Positions 31,137-42,985 are shown, numbered from the stretch's first letter. The stretch is DNA of 64,000 nucleotides from Adiantum capillus-veneris (GCA_014529385.2 CM043953.1:61503872-61567871); one strand, 5' to 3'. Numbers and translations are program-made. Notes: a model not told the origin generated them from the letters alone.

Positions 31137-34100
31137 TTGTTTATCACTGACTACTCACAAATAAGAGGTGTAGATGTAATAGAGCATCGAATTGAATTGA
31201 AACCAGGGACCAAACCCGTGGCTCAAAAGTTAAGGCGACTAGGATCTGTGCAACAAAAGACTCTCCTACAGGAAGTGAATCGACTCTTGAAGGCTAGCTT
31301 CATCTATCCAGTATCCAACTCCGAATGGGTATCACCTACTGTAGTCACTCCCAAGAAAAATGGTAAGTGGAGGGTCTGCGTGGATTACAAACCCCTCAAC
31401 GCTGCGACAAAGAGGGACCACTTCCCTCTCCCTTTCCAAGATGAAATTTTGAATGAAGTAGCAGGTCACGAATGCTACACTGTGTGTGATGGGTATTCAG
31501 GATATTTTCAAATTAGAATAGCAGAAGAGGACCAACCAAAAACCACCTTCATCACACGTTGGGGATGTTTTGCATTCAGAGTAATGCCTTTTGGGCTCAC
31601 CAATGCTCCTAGCACCTTCATGAGATTCACAATATTTGTATTTCAGCCATTCTTTGGAAAATCTATAAGAGTCTTTATGGATGATTTCTGTGTTTATAGT
31701 TGTAGATCACTTCATTGCCAAAAGGTTGAAGAGGGGCTTAAGAGGCTCCATCAATTTGGGGGACAACTCAACCCAGAGAAGTGTCATATCGGTGAATCTC
31801 AGGTGGTTTTGCTAGGCCATGTGGTTTCTTCACAAGGAATTCAAGTGGATCCCTCTAAAGTAGAGGCCCTTTTGTCATTATCTCCACCAACAACAACAAA
31901 GGAGCTAATGACCTTCAACCACAAAGTGAGGTACATGTCGCGCTTCATCCATCTCCTAGCAGAATCCATCGCCCCTTTGCATAGGTTGGCAAGCCAATCT
32001 ACATTTGAATGGGGGAGGGAACATGCAAAATGTTTTGAGGAAGTGAAGGGCATTCTTAGCTCTCTCCCAATCCTAATGCCACCAGATCCAAAGGAGACTT
32101 ACTATGTCACTCCAAGTGTAGGTTTCGAAGCAATTGGTGTTGTTTTGATGCAAGAAGATCCTAAAACATCATACATGAGGCCGATCTATTTTGCAAGCAA
32201 GGTGATGACTCCAGCCGAGAAGGGATACACAGAAATGGAGAAAGTGGTCTTTGCAATCTTGTTTGCGGTAAGGAAGTTTCGATCGTATCTTCTCCCTGTG
32301 CCATTTGTTTTTCTCACCTTAGAGCACAATCTACCATATGTAGTACAACACATGAGCCTCTCATCTAGAATAGCAAAGTGGGTGCTTGAACTCCAAGAAT
32401 TTGAATACACTTTCCTTGTAGAAGATAGCACAAGAGCAGGACTTGCTGACATTCTCACCTACAAAGTGAGAGAAAGGGAAGGATCACGACTACAAAGAGA
32501 GGAAGGCTCAAAACAGTTCAAAGTGAAGGAGATTGATAATGCCCATACTTTATGCTTTGACGGAGCCTATCAACGCCAACAAGACAAAGAAGCAGGGGGG
32601 ATCCTCATTTTAAACCCACAAAAGAAGGTAATGGTTAGAAAAGGTATCACTCTACCCAATGTTCACTCTAACAATGAGGCTGAGTATGCTGCTCTAACCC
32701 TTGGGTTAGAAGAATGCAAAGAATTAAGCATACAAAGACTTATTATAAAAGGTGGTTCTTTGCTAGTGGTCAAGCAAATCCAAGGGACTTGGAGGTGCAA
32801 GAATCGTACATTGTTTGAGTGGCTTAGTAGTGTAAGAGCTTTGATGAAGGGTTTTAAAGCAACACAGGTACAACACATTGTGAGAACTCACAACAAGGAA
32901 GCAGACTTACTCGCAAATGAAAAGCTTCAAATGGCGGTAGGAGGTGTGAAACTACATGAACCCAAATATCAAGGTCAAGAGGAGCTAAAAGACATTATCT
33001 TCTTTCTACAAGCAGGTGAGTGTCCCAAACACTAAGACAAGGTGCAAAGACATAGACTAGTTAAGAAGGCCACACCTTACCAGTTGATCGGGGATGATTT
33101 ATATCACAAAGGGAAAGATTTGGTCTTGAGGAGAGTACCAGGTGTGCAAGAGATAGAGAAAATTCTTCTTTCATGTCATGATGATGTCTGTGGTGGTCAC
33201 TTTTCTCAAGATATTACAAGTAGGAAGATTTTACAAGCAGGGTTTATTTGGCCGAGCTTACATCGTGATGTCCAATATTGGTGTAAAGCATGTAAGCCAT
33301 GCCAAATTGCTGGGGATAGACGACTAACATATGAGCCTCGAGTCCCAATAATATCTTATGGCCCTTTTGAAAAGTGGGGTGTGGATGCAATAGGTCCCCT
33401 ACCTCGTACTTCTACAGGGAAGGTTTTCATCATCATGGGTGTTGACTACATGACACGATGGGCGGAAGCAACAAGCACAACCCGAATCACAGCTAAAGAG
33501 GTATCAAAGTTTATTTTTGATCATATTTGTAGTAGGTTTGGAACACCCCTAGAAATCTTATCAGATCGAGGCCCGGGTTTTAGGGCTGACCTTCTGAATG
33601 ATCTCTTGAGGAGGTTAAAAGTGAAACACCTGCATTCCACGCCCTACTATCCTCAATGCAATGGATTGGTGGAAAAAGTGAATGGAATGATATGTAAGAT
33701 CATTTCTAAACAGGTTGTGGACCGGCCTAATGATTGGGATCGCCATTTGACGGCTGCTCTTTGGGCGTGTAGGACATCTTTTAAGGTATCTACCCAATTC
33801 ACCCCTTTTCATCTAGTTTATGGACAGGAAGCACTTCTCCCCATTGAGGTAGAGCTCTCAAGCTTGCGCGTTCTTGCAAGAGTGGCAAAAAAACCAAAGG
33901 AGGTTCTACATGAAAGGATCTTAGATCTCCAACGACTTGCGAAAGATAGAGAAGAGTCCATTGATCACTACATCACCAAAGCGACAAGCCAAAGGGATAA
34001 AATCAACAAGAAGCTCAAGGGGAAAGGATTGAAGGAAGGTATGTTGGTTCTTCGCTATGATAACCGACTTGATACTCGAATTGACAAAAAGTTTTTGCAA

Positions 34101-34403
34101 AGATGGGAGGGACCTTTCATGATAAAAACAAAGTTTGGGAATGGTAGTTACAGATTAGCAGATTTATCAGGAAAACTCCACAAGACCAGAGTCAATGGAT
34201 GGAGATTAAAGCCCTACTTTCAACGTATCAATCCGTTGATAGGCAGTCATCTGCCTACATCGTCTAAGCTCCAAATTCGCATGGCTCCCTTTGGCTTGGC
34301 AAATGCTCCACCTATTTTTAAAGCTTTGATGTGCAAAGAAGAACCAGAATTGGAATCTGAACATACCCAAGGCAACCCTCCCATCTCCGATTTATGGGAT
34401 TGA
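31137..34403 (+). pseudogene. Element E reverse transcriptase, RNase H, second RNase H and integrase
   Basis: In one frame, broken only by TAA at 33033-33035, come: reverse transcriptase (VVTPKKNGKWRVCVDYKPL, DGYSGYFQI, active site FMDDFCVYS); native RNase H reading YYVTPSVGFEAIGVVLMQ without the usual Asp; a second RNase H with LCFDGAY, NNEAEYAALT and KGGSLLVVKQ, where the family has KGD, so its third catalytic residue is lost; the integrase HHCC finger (GGHF, CKACKPC); the integrase core with GVDAIGPLP, LSDRGPGF and GLVEKVNG; and an SH3-like C-terminal domain (FLQRWEGPF). The tail after about 34230 is not conserved in element G. Together they would copy and insert the element. Confidence 0.85.
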
Positions 34404-34558
34404 GGTAATAAAAAGCAGGTCTAATGGAGTAAAAGAGTGCATGACACTCCTCCTATTGAAAAAAAAAAAAAAGTGGAAAAGGAAAAATGACAAAAAAAAA
34501 GAGAAAAAAAGAAGAAAAGAAGCAACAACGTCCTCCTAAAGATATGAATATCTCTAGG

Positions 34559-34576
34559 CTTGGGGGAGGGCTAATA
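34559..34576 (+). other. Element E polypurine tract
   Basis: CTTGGGGGAGGGCTAATA directly before the 3' LTR; it is nearly identical to the tract of element G. It would prime plus-strand DNA synthesis. Confidence 0.8.
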
Positions 34577-36657
34577 TGAGTGGCATACAATGGTAACCAT
34601 CTTTTTGCAACATTTGTCAGCCTACTCAACGTCCTCTTCCTCATATGTGTATATATTTTTCTATGCTATTAAGTGATCTAGAGTAAATTCCCCCTCTTGG
34701 TTTAACCTTTGTGGCGACACATACATTATACTCTTCCCAAAAATGTCACCTTAGTCATATATTTATATTACCACCCTTTTCTTTTTTGCTTTGTAAATAG
34801 AATAAGCATACAATAACCAACTATAAACCACCAAACTTTCTTACCTCTTGTGAATTAGTAGTAGAAAAGTAATATATCCATCTTCCACCCCTTATAGATA
34901 AATTCCCATGGAAATCAACTCTCCACTTGTCTTTACCAAAGATTATGGTCCCTCTCTACAAGTCTTCTACGCCCCCTACATAGGTGACCCAATATCTCTT
35001 AAAAATATACATATAGTTTCTCTCCTTTCAAAAAGACTCCAATTGTATATTCTTTTCACAAGCAAATAATATTGGGCCCTCCTCTATTTGTTTAAGCATC
35101 ATAGCCTTTTGAAAAAGCATGATTCCCCTTGGATGCATACAAGCAAAGGGCCCATACAAGAAGACTTTGAAGCAAAAGGTTCCCTAGCCTAGTGTGGACC
35201 TTCCAAACCGAATTCCTTGGTGCATGGGCGTGAAGAATAGTCCAAATTCATATCAAACATATTGAGAAAGTCAATTTTGCCTTTTGAAGCAAGTCATTCC
35301 GAGCTACAGGTAAAAAGTTATGGTCAAAATAGTGTAAATCTGTCAGATTCGCAACAAAAGGGAACTGTAAATCAAGTAAATCAAGAGAGTGAGATATTAT
35401 TTTTCCCCTAATCATCTTCTAGAAGAGCAATGAGTGTTCAAGGTCACTTGCATGTGATGGGACCAACCTAAAGATGCTTTCTAAATGCCAAGACAGACAA
35501 GTTGAGATACCCCGCAGGAGCCACCCGTAGGGCTCATGGTGGGGCCCACCTACATTATGCACCCCTATGGAGCCTTCACGGTCTAAAAGGATATTTTTGG
35601 TGAATGAATAGTCCCTTTTATGTCCAATATTCAATGAGTGGTCAAAGGACACTTAATTAGGTCTAATCACTTACTCTAATTAAGTGTAGCATAATCCCAC
35701 TCCTACACAACTATAAATAGCCCCCCTTGGAGAGACTCAAGGACACACACCTATATTTTCAACTTCATATTGTTTCTTGATCAATATTAGAGAAAACCCC
35801 AACTCTCCCTCTTTCACATCCTCCCTCCTAACCCTCCTCTTTGGAGGAAGTGCAACTCTATTCTCCACTCTCTCCATTCTACAATCTCTTACTCCATCAA
35901 CCCAATAAATCATTTGTAGCACCTCAATAACTTGTAAATACATCATGATCTCTCTCATGGTTATGTTAATGATCATGAAATCATCTTAAAAAACTTTCAA
36001 GTGTCTCAATTCGTGATGGTTAGCCAGCGTCTGTCCTCCCCTTAAAAGGTGTGCGAGAAATCAAGTAAGTGTTCTATTCTCAATTTACCATTGGTTTGTT
36101 TTCTCCACACTTATTCAATTGGTCTAAAGAAATTTCTCACTCTGACTCTCTTTTGCTTCATTACATATGCATGTGGCTACCTCTCATGGTGATTTTATTT
36201 GTGTCACGGCATTGCATAGATGGAGATGAGCTCTCTATGCAAAGTGTGTTAGTTTGATGTAAGTGATTCTCTTGTGTGTTTGGGAGGCATGTCTTGCGCG
36301 CATGATTTTTTTGATGAGTGCTTGAGAGAGGAAGAGTTTGGATGTATTATGGGTATTCTTATGGGGAGAAGGTGAATGCTTTTCCACAAATTGCATATTT
36401 TATTTTTGATGCACGGCATTGGGTTGCATAATCGTTGATGGTGTTCAAGTGTCCAAAGTGTATATAGAGTAAGGGGGTTTTCAAAGTGTGTTGCTTGGGT
36501 GGGTGAGTGCAAGTGTTATTTTTTTTGATTGGTTTCCTTCTCCACTCCCAAGAGAAGGTGATGCCCCAAGTAGTGTGCGTACCTCTTTACGAACATTTTG
36601 TGAGGGTAGGCCCATTGGTTTGGGTTTAGAGGCCCCATTTCAAAAAGCTCACCCTCA
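34577..36657 (+). repeat. Element E 3' LTR
   Basis: It matches the 5' LTR, with a TATA box at 35712-35719, and ends CACCCTCA before the CTAG target copy. Confidence 0.9.
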
Positions 36658-36661
36658 CTAG

Positions 36662-37863
36662 GAAGCCTCCTTGTGAGACTACCAAAAGAGGTCTCTCTCC
36701 GATTAGGGAAGAAGAAGAGAATCCATATGAAGGGCTCAAGAATTTACTTCTTGATGATGCATCTCCTTCCCAAAGGAGAACTCAAGATCCTCCACCGAAG
36801 AAACGAGAAAGAAGCGAGTCTCCCGCCACCTCGGTGGAGATAGCTCCACAAAGACGGCGGGCTAAACACTCTCAATCACCACACCAAAGCGGAGAAGACC
36901 ATCACACTCTTCTCCACGCCATACTTCAAAGAGGGATGATAAAAAGCAAGAGAAGAAAAAGGAGAGAAAGAGGACACCCTCTTCTCCATCTTCTTCATCC
37001 TCTTCCTCTTATGAAATCTATGGTGAAGACGACAAAGATCAAGACAAGAAAAAGGCGAGAAAGAGGTCACCCTCTTCTCCACCTTCTTCAAATTCTTCAC
37101 CTTCTGAAGAAAGTGATGGTGCAACCTTTGAACCATCAAAAAGAAGAAGTCATAGGAAATCCTATGTCGCATGGAAGAGGTCGTCCAAGTTGAAGAAATT
37201 CAAAGAGGGAGGGAAGAGCATCTCTTTCCTTACCTATGATGGTACCTTTGGTGCTACGGACAAAGTCTTGGCCTTTATCCAACAATTCGATGCGGCGTTT
37301 GGAGATGAGGGCTTCACGGAGTCCTCTAAGGTACGCCATGTAGCTATGCACTTTTAAAAGTCCACCAGACAATGGTGGTCTAGCCTACGAGCCAACGGCG
37401 AAGCTCCACGAACATGGAAAGCTTTAAGAGCTTCCATTATGAAGCAGTTTTTGGCCACCGATGCCAAAGACAAAGTACTCACCGAATGGCGAAGCTTAAA
37501 GCTCTCTCCCAATGAATCTACCACAAATATGTAGACAAGTTTTGGGTCCTACAACTCAAAGCCACTGTCTTCAAAAAGTTGGATTTTGGAGAGCAAAAGC
37601 AACAATTTTGTGCGGGCTTAACCGAAGAAATGGCGGAGTATGTCAACTCCCAAAGACCACGTACCATATCGGCAGTAATACACCACACTATGGTCGCCTC
37701 TCGAATCAATTTCCAAACGGGGGCAAAAAGAAATAATAAGCCCCCGGAAAATAAGGGTTCCAATGAGCCTAAGGGGAAGAACAATGTCCAAAAGTATCCT
37801 AAGGGCAACTCCAACAAAGATAAAGAGAAGGGAGTTTACAAAGGTAAGAATAAACTCTCCTGA
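36662..37863 (+). pseudogene. Element D gag, main part
   Basis: After removal of element E the frame continues with KPPCETTKRG and a Ser/Arg/Glu-rich linker. A frame change near 36900-36950 leads to the Gag core: SISFLTYDGTFGATDKVLAF, QQFDAAFGDEGF, a stop at ~37356, then WWSSLRANGEAPRTW and ASIMKQFLATDAKDK. Another frameshift near 37530 leads to DKFWVLQLKATVFKKLDF and LTEEMAEYVNSQRP. The order is that of a chromovirus- or copia-like plant Gag. The breaks show decay. Confidence 0.65.
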
Positions 37864-38340
37864 AGAGCTTGAGCATTATCGTAAGGATAACCGGTGTTTC
37901 AAGTGCGGCGAACAAGGGCATACGTAGCATGCTTGTCCCCAAAAGAACAACCGCCAAGATCCTCCTAGAGCTTCCTTGGTTGAAATCCAAGAGGAGGAGA
38001 CTCACCAAATTCACCACAAAGGATCTCCTCTATGCCATGCTTGGGGAAAGGTAAGAGAACATGATGCTTTTATTCTCTTTGACCCTTGTTCTACTCACAA
38101 TTTTATATCTATAGAGCTGGCCACCAAGCTAGGAATACAATCCTACGAGATGGGAGATGTCCTACCTGCAGACAGTGCCTTTGTTGAGCCAGCAGAGGAT
38201 CACACCCATATTTTTGCTCACACTCATCATTTTGTAACCATTGATTGTAATAAATGTCTTTCCGACATTAATTTTGATTTGAGCCATTCATTAAGTAACG
38301 GGACTCAATTGAGTTTCCAGCTTGTAATCCCGAAGTAATT
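37864..38340 (+). pseudogene. Element D zinc knuckle and retropepsin remnant
   Basis: A zinc knuckle CFKCGEQGH (~37892) with a stop inside it is followed by HAC. Downstream the frame 37976-38338 contains HDAFILFDPCSTHNFIS, the protease active-site region of plant Ty3/gypsy elements, with Asp kept but the next residues changed to PC, and ATKLGIQSYEMGDVLPADS. Similarity to proteases fades after about 38190, where element F probably begins, so the end of this open frame is likely F sequence. Confidence 0.6.
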
Positions 38341-39118
38341 TCACTTGCTGATGTAATTAGTTAGAGATGTTCTCACCTCCAAGGCTGAGGTATATAAGCC
38401 AAAGTTTTTGTAACCTAGGCATTGAGAGATTATTAATCAAAGTGAGTTTTTGAGCGCCGTGACTGTGTCTGAGAGAGACAGAGAGAGAGAGTCTTATCTA
38501 CTTGCTACGCGAGCTACGGAGCCGCCATTGGAGAAGCGACACTGCCATTGTGTTAGCAACGGCGAGAGCTACGCACAGATACCAAGAGTGCGCGCTATCG
38601 GCTTCTATGTGTGGTAAGTTCCTACGAGCTTCAGTGTGAGTTTTCTTCCAACTCGTGTGTCGGAATTGAGCGTGCAACATATCTATAGAACCACAACGAG
38701 TAGAGCTACACATTAGTACCATTGGGGTCAAGTTTCGGTCACCTGTATATTTCGGCCTGTCTTCATACGCGTTTATCGCACGGAGTGGTTAAAGGTTGAT
38801 TTTGCAGTTCAAGTCTTTAGGGTGTTGTTCTTACCTAGTGTATAGACTTCCCCTTGAGTTTGAGATCGATTCAATGATTCTAGATCTTGTTTTGTATAGC
38901 ATTCGTTCGTAGTACGGATTTCAGTCACTTGCGTATTTTAGAACTTAGATTTGATTTCCTTAGTAGTGATTGTCATTAGAAGGTCGAGTAGGTGATTTGA
39001 CACCCATCTAGTTGTTTCTATGCGCCTGCGGGTCAAGCTTCGTCCTCGTCTGACAAATTCTGTTGTTGGTTCAGTTCTTGCTATTTAGCTTCCGCTAGCG
39101 GCGTAACCGCCTTAATAT
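38340..39118 (+). repeat. Element F 5' LTR (left end unresolved, between ~38150 and 38349)
   Basis: The right end is placed by the primer site at 39120. A TATA box TATATAAG (38391) and a purine-rich GAGAGAGACAGAGAG stretch follow. No second copy of this LTR is visible in the window, so its start and target duplication cannot be fixed. No gene is seen. Confidence 0.5.
38391..38398 (+). promoter_or_regulatory. TATA box of the element F LTR
   Basis: TATATAAG in a context typical of plant LTR promoters. Confidence 0.5.
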
Positions 39119-39119
39119 T

Positions 39120-39137
39120 TGGCGCCGCTGCCGGGGA
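39120..39137 (+). other. Element F primer-binding site
   Basis: TGGCGCCGCTGCCGGGGA, close to the TGGCGCCGTTGCCGGGGA site common in plant Athila/Tat elements (often assigned to tRNA-Asp). The leader continues to 39256 and, after element G, from 51399. Confidence 0.85.
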
Positions 39138-40965
39138 CGAGAGCCCTAAGTAGGTGACCTTAGACTAATCCTACGAGGTGAGTCGTATAAACTACTTTGT
39201 ATACTTTAGTTAGAAAAGATCTAGGAGTGGTGGACTCCGAAGATCTCGAGAGATACTGATAGCCGTTTTTCGGCTCTCCATAATTTCCATAGTTAGTTAC
39301 TCCACCCTACTAAATTCACCCAAACGCTATGGCTATCCCTACCATTTCACTGTACATAGGCGTGTGTGAGTTAGGGGGCTTTTCCCATATCTTCGTAAAA
39401 ACCCTCAGCTAGCTAGTCACTGGGCTAGTTGAGCCAAAAAAATAAATAAAATAAAAAATAAAAGTATATTATGGCCTCTTTGTGTGTAAATATTTCTTTG
39501 TATATAGGGCCTAAATAAAAGAATTTTTTCATAATTATTTTGGTATTTATTTAAATATTTCTACCTAGGTGTGTGTTATTTATGCTCTGTACATTGCCTC
39601 ACCATTACCACAATTTTTCTTGCCATTCTTCATTCTCTTTATTCCATGTAGAAATATTTTCATGTAAGCTTCTCTTATATTTGGTGTAACTCCACCCCAA
39701 CAAAAATCCAAAAAAACTAGTTTTATTTATGTGTATATTTTTTCACTATTGTGATTTTTCATTTCCTACATCTATTTTGTTTTTTTTTCTAAAAAATTAG
39801 AACACAAAAAATATTTATATTTTTATGGTAGCCTCATAATGAGAGAGATTTCTTTTGACCCCTTTATATTTTTTTCCACTTATATTATTTATATTTGACA
39901 TGTACATATTTTTTAGACCCCTCAATATTTGATTTTCTTAGTTGTACTATTCACTTATATCATATCTCAACAATATCTTCAATTATAGACCTACCAAATA
40001 AAGTCAAGGGTAGGTGGCATGCGTACATGCACTATGGAGGGCTCACTCTTGGAGGTATTCAAAATAATCATCGAAAGAAGGACCCCACAAGGACCTTGTG
40101 CAGTGGAAACAAACGATCGGTTTTGCTGAATTTTTAAAGTTCACTTGCTCTCCGAATTTGAAAAGGTGATACAAACAAAAGTTGTAGCTCGTGGGCTGAA
40201 CTTTTGCCTCAAATTTTTTCATATTTTTTTGAGCTACGAGCTGTGAGCTATGATTTTATTAGTGGACCCCAGTTTTCCCATGCTATGCAGCCACACTCTC
40301 TCTTCCACTTTATCATTTTCCTCTTTCACACACACTTCTCCACTCATCATCCCCACCTCTCTCACCACTCCTCTCTGCACCCTGCTCACCTTCTCCTCAA
40401 CCTTGAAGAATAAGAGAAACCATGGTGAACTCATACCTCCCACACACAATTCCATTCCAAAATTGACCACCTAGTCTCATTTTTCCTCCTCCAAATTACC
40501 CATATCTATCAAAAAAACCACAAAATTCAGTCTCTTCTCTTAAAAGACAGCATCATGGTGGTTGATTACTCAGCTTCAATTACCTTGTCTCTCAAGGAAG
40601 GTCAAGAGTGGAGAAAAAATGTACTGTCAAAGCTAATGGACCGTCAACAAGCGTCAAAATTGGCCCTACTCAAGACACTTGGAGCATCAACCTTGTAAGA
40701 AATCCACCTTTTCTTACCTCTTAAGAGTTTTTCTTCCTTATTTGTATCCTACATGGATACTCCCATTGTAAATATCCAATTCCATTTGTAAATTAATACT
40801 AACTCTACTAACACTAACCCACTATGAAAAGTCCTATCACCTCCATTTCTCTCCTCTCTCTTTGCCCACCAACTTCTTGATAATTCCAAGCAAAAGAAAT
40901 TAGATAAATTGCTGAAAATCTAACCCAACCATGGTTAGAGGAGTAACCCTAGCCTTCAAAATTGC

Positions 40966-40973
40966 TATAAAAG
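40966..40973 (+). promoter_or_regulatory. TATA box of the element G 5' LTR
   Basis: TATAAAAG followed by GAGGGTG; the 3' LTR has the same box at 50506-50513. Confidence 0.65.
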
Positions 40974-41637
40974 GAGGGTGTCGCTAGCACAAAAAGGGGG
41001 AGCCATAAGCAAGAGCCCTATGCTATAGCTTGAGAAGCCAAGCTCAACCTCTCTAGAAGGAGCTCTTGAGTGGAAGCTCATTGTCTTATGCATGTGCATG
41101 TGTTGTAATAGGGGATTTGCAAGGGAACTCTATGCCATTGTAAGAGAGAGAGTGATCATTCAATTGAGAGTAGGAAATCTATCATTTCTCCTACTAGTGT
41201 AAGCCCAACATATGCTGAATCAAGGAGGGTGGATTTGGACTAAGCTTGGATACTTTGTCTCCTTTCCAACGTGAATTAATGGACAACAATGATGCGTAAG
41301 TGTCTTGGTGTTTTTTGTTAAGTTCTTGATAGCTTGTCTCTGGTGTTGTCATCAATCTAGCCATAGATCCCACATACTGTAAGAAGGCGACAGGGTGGAG
41401 AGGGAGAGGACTCCCCTGGCCTTAAGACAGTGATTGGGGTGGCTTTTCTTGTGATGTGTTGTGGTGAAATTTACGCAAGCTATGTTGAACAAATACTAAT
41501 CTCACTTTGATTTGTCATGACAGATTTGTAAGAAGGTATTAATGCAACAAGCACCCCCTCCCCCTTTCTCTCTCTTTCTTAAATATATAGTTGTGTTTGC
41601 TTGATCATTGCCAATACGTTTCAAAGCAGCCCGAGCA

Positions 41638-41640
<3 letters not shown>

Positions 41641-41679
<39 letters not shown>
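41641..41679. repeat. (CT)n microsatellite in the element G 5' LTR
   Basis: About 39 bases here against about 45 at 51175-51219 in the 3' LTR, the clearest length difference between the two LTRs. Confidence 0.95.
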
Positions 41680-41681
<2 letters not shown>

Positions 41682-41857
41682 GCGTCCTAGTTCGCATCCA
41701 AAACTAGGTGGTGCCCCAAATTTGTGTAGGGTTAGGTTGCGGGTTTGTGTGTGTGTTTGTTGTTTTTTTCCAACCCCAACCCAATTGAGCAGCATGGGAG
41801 CCTAGAAGAGTGCTTGGAGGCCACTCTTCTTGTTGCCCGCCCCAGACCGCCTCAAAT

Positions 41858-41875
41858 TGGTGCCCCCACTGAGGA
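41858..41875 (+). other. Element G primer-binding site
   Basis: TGGTGCCCCCACTGAGGA, three bases after the LTR. Confidence 0.8.
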
Positions 41876-41928
41876 CGGCTTGTGTATTTTTGTGTAGAAT
41901 CAACCTTTAGCATAGTCAAGTAGTTTGC

Positions 41929-42141
41929 ATGAATGACGAAAATTGGTATGATCCCTTCATTCCCATTGCAAGGCAAAAGGTACACATAATTGTTAGTACT
42001 AATTTGCAATTTCAACGTGTCATTCGTAGAATTTTAGGTCCTCTTAGGTTGGCCGAGATAAACACTTCAGTAAATCCTTTTATTTTGCCTCTCATTAGGT
42101 ACGACCTTAGTTTGGACGTCTATATTTTTGTTTTGTTTTAA
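41929..42141 (+). CDS. Type-B leader protein of element G (unknown function)
   Basis: A 70-residue ORF from ATG 41929. It contains DPFIPIARQKVHIIVST, FQRVIRRILG, RLAEINTSVNPFILP and ends RYDLSLDVYIFVLF. It is clearly the relative of 28789-29001 in element E, with the same length, start and end. In G the type-B ORF comes before the type-A ORF; in E the order is reversed. No known domain is seen. Confidence 0.75.
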   Translation: MNDENWYDPFIPIARQKVHIIVSTNLQFQRVIRRILGPLRLAEINTSVNPFILPLIRYDLSLDVYIFVLF

Positions 42142-42162
42142 GCATTAGGTCATGCATAGACC

Positions 42163-42358
42163 ATGGATAATGGCCCAGGAATAGAGGTTTTCCCCTTCCA
42201 TTTCACTCCACACATTAGAATAAACATTTCAACAACGTATGGTGTTCATGTTTGGTGCCCAAAGAGTAGGAGAAATTCTTGCATCACCAAACCCTATCAT
42301 TCTACCTCTCATCAACTACCACACTTCTTTTGATGTACATGTGTTCATTTTATTTTAA
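42163..42358 (+). pseudogene. Type-A leader protein of element G, with small internal deletion
   Basis: It starts MDNGPGIEVFPFHFTPHIRI and, after about 65 bases, shifts frame. The rest is readable as QQRMVFMFGAQRVGEILASP and INYHTSFDVHVFILF to the TAA at 42356-42358. Compared with element E, about 20 bases coding for the DRKVFF segment are missing, which breaks the frame. The gene is therefore a recent pseudogene next to an intact type-B ORF. Confidence 0.7.
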
Positions 42359-42384
42359 AATGAAGTGCAGCCTGGCAAAATAGT

Positions 42385-42939
42385 GTGTATGTTTGTTTTT
42401 TCTTTGTCCAAGTTGTTACAAGAAACAAAAAAACGATCATTTGTTCTAACTGGGAATGTCTGTGCAGTGAATGTTCAATCCTTAGGGATCTAGCTCTATT
42501 ACCAATTGAGTTGCAGGAGCAAGTAGTAAGGCGTCTCCCTCATAACAAGAGGGTGGTGAAGTTAAGACGGAAGGTCCTACGCGTGCATTCCATTTTCCTC
42601 TTGTTGTTGGGCACTAAGGAAGACCGCGCTTTCATCCAACTAGTGTGTGCCCTAAGATTGGTAAATAGAGTGAAATTTGACGTTTGGCGAGTGCATTTCA
42701 CCATTGAGGAAGACTCTTCAGGAAACTTGCGGCCAAAGTTCATGCTTCATAGACTCACATTTGGTGAATTTTTCCCTCATTTGCGTCTTATTAATAGTCT
42801 TCCTTTCACTTTCAACAAAGGAGATAGGGAGCTATTCAGAGCTTGTCTTAATAAAGAGAGCATAGATAAGATTGCAAATTTGTATAAATTCTCATCCTTC
42901 TCTACTTTCTATGACACTTTGTTCATAGAGACATTGTAA
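42385..42939 (+). CDS. Accessory protein P1 of element G (F-box-like motif, unknown function)
   Basis: An open frame of up to 184 codons without a usable ATG near its start (it opens with GTG). An acceptor-like GTCTGTGCAG lies at about 42460-42469, so translation may depend on splicing. From there come ALLPIELQEQVVRRLPHNKR, AFIQLVCALRLVNRVKF, RLTFGEFFPHLRLINSLPF and NKGDRELFRACL. The same blocks occur in P2 (42986-43444). The LP..L...V..RLP pattern resembles the first half of an F-box, which links proteins to the SCF ubiquitin ligase; the rest of the domain is not recognised. It lies between the small leader ORFs and gag. Nothing similar is present in B, C or E. Confidence 0.6.
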   Translation: MYVCFFFVQVVTRNKKTIICSNWECLCSECSILRDLALLPIELQEQVVRRLPHNKRVVKLRRKVLRVHSIFLLLLGTKEDRAFIQLVCALRLVNRVKFDVWRVHFTIEEDSSGNLRPKFMLHRLTFGEFFPHLRLINSLPFTFNKGDRELFRACLNKESIDKIANLYKFSSFSTFYDTLFIETL

Positions 42940-42985
42940 ATCTCTTTATGCTTTTGAATGATTTAACCATAATCCTAAGGAGTTT

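Larger units (their letters stand above)
26365..36657 (+). mobile_element. Element E: full-length Tat-like Ty3/gypsy retrotransposon
   Basis: LTRs at 26365-28435 and 34577-36657 start TGAGTGGCAT and end CACCCTCA. The target copies are CTAG (26361-26364 and 36658-36661). Order: LTR, primer site, two small leader ORFs, gag, protease, reverse transcriptase, RNase H, second RNase H, integrase, polypurine tract, LTR. Only a few breaks are visible: TGA at 30031, TGA at 31024, a one-base frameshift near 31133 and TAA at 33033. The two LTRs differ at scattered positions only. It sits in the gag gene of element D. Confidence 0.9.
24260..38340 (+). mobile_element. Element D: LTR retrotransposon with initiator-Met-type primer site, split by E and F
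   Basis: The parts in order are an LTR (about 24260-25772), a primer site TGGTATCAGAGCT (25774-25786), a gag start (26153-26364), element E inserted at CTAG, the rest of gag (36662-37863), a zinc knuckle (~37892) and a protease (~38040-38190). Element F then interrupts it; the remaining pol and the 3' LTR are not in the window before 64000. The primer site and protease style differ from the other elements, so D is a separate lineage. The right limit given is where element F sequence is reached and is approximate. Confidence 0.65.
39257..41854 (+). repeat. Element G 5' LTR
   Basis: It matches 48796-51394 nearly base for base. It holds a TATA box (TATAAAAG, 40966-40973) and a (CT)n run (41641-41679). 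No gene is supported inside; the open frames come from AT-rich text and microsatellites. Confidence 0.9.

Noticed and set aside
40204-40474. His/Ser/Pro-rich ORFs present in both G LTRs (40204-40474 and 49743-50013)
   Set aside because: They are open in both copies only because the LTRs are nearly identical; there is no codon signature or homology.
41502-41795. Minus-strand ORF with long Arg-Glu repeats (also at 51036-51335)
   Set aside because: It is the translation of the (CT)n microsatellite in the element G LTRs and has no other support.
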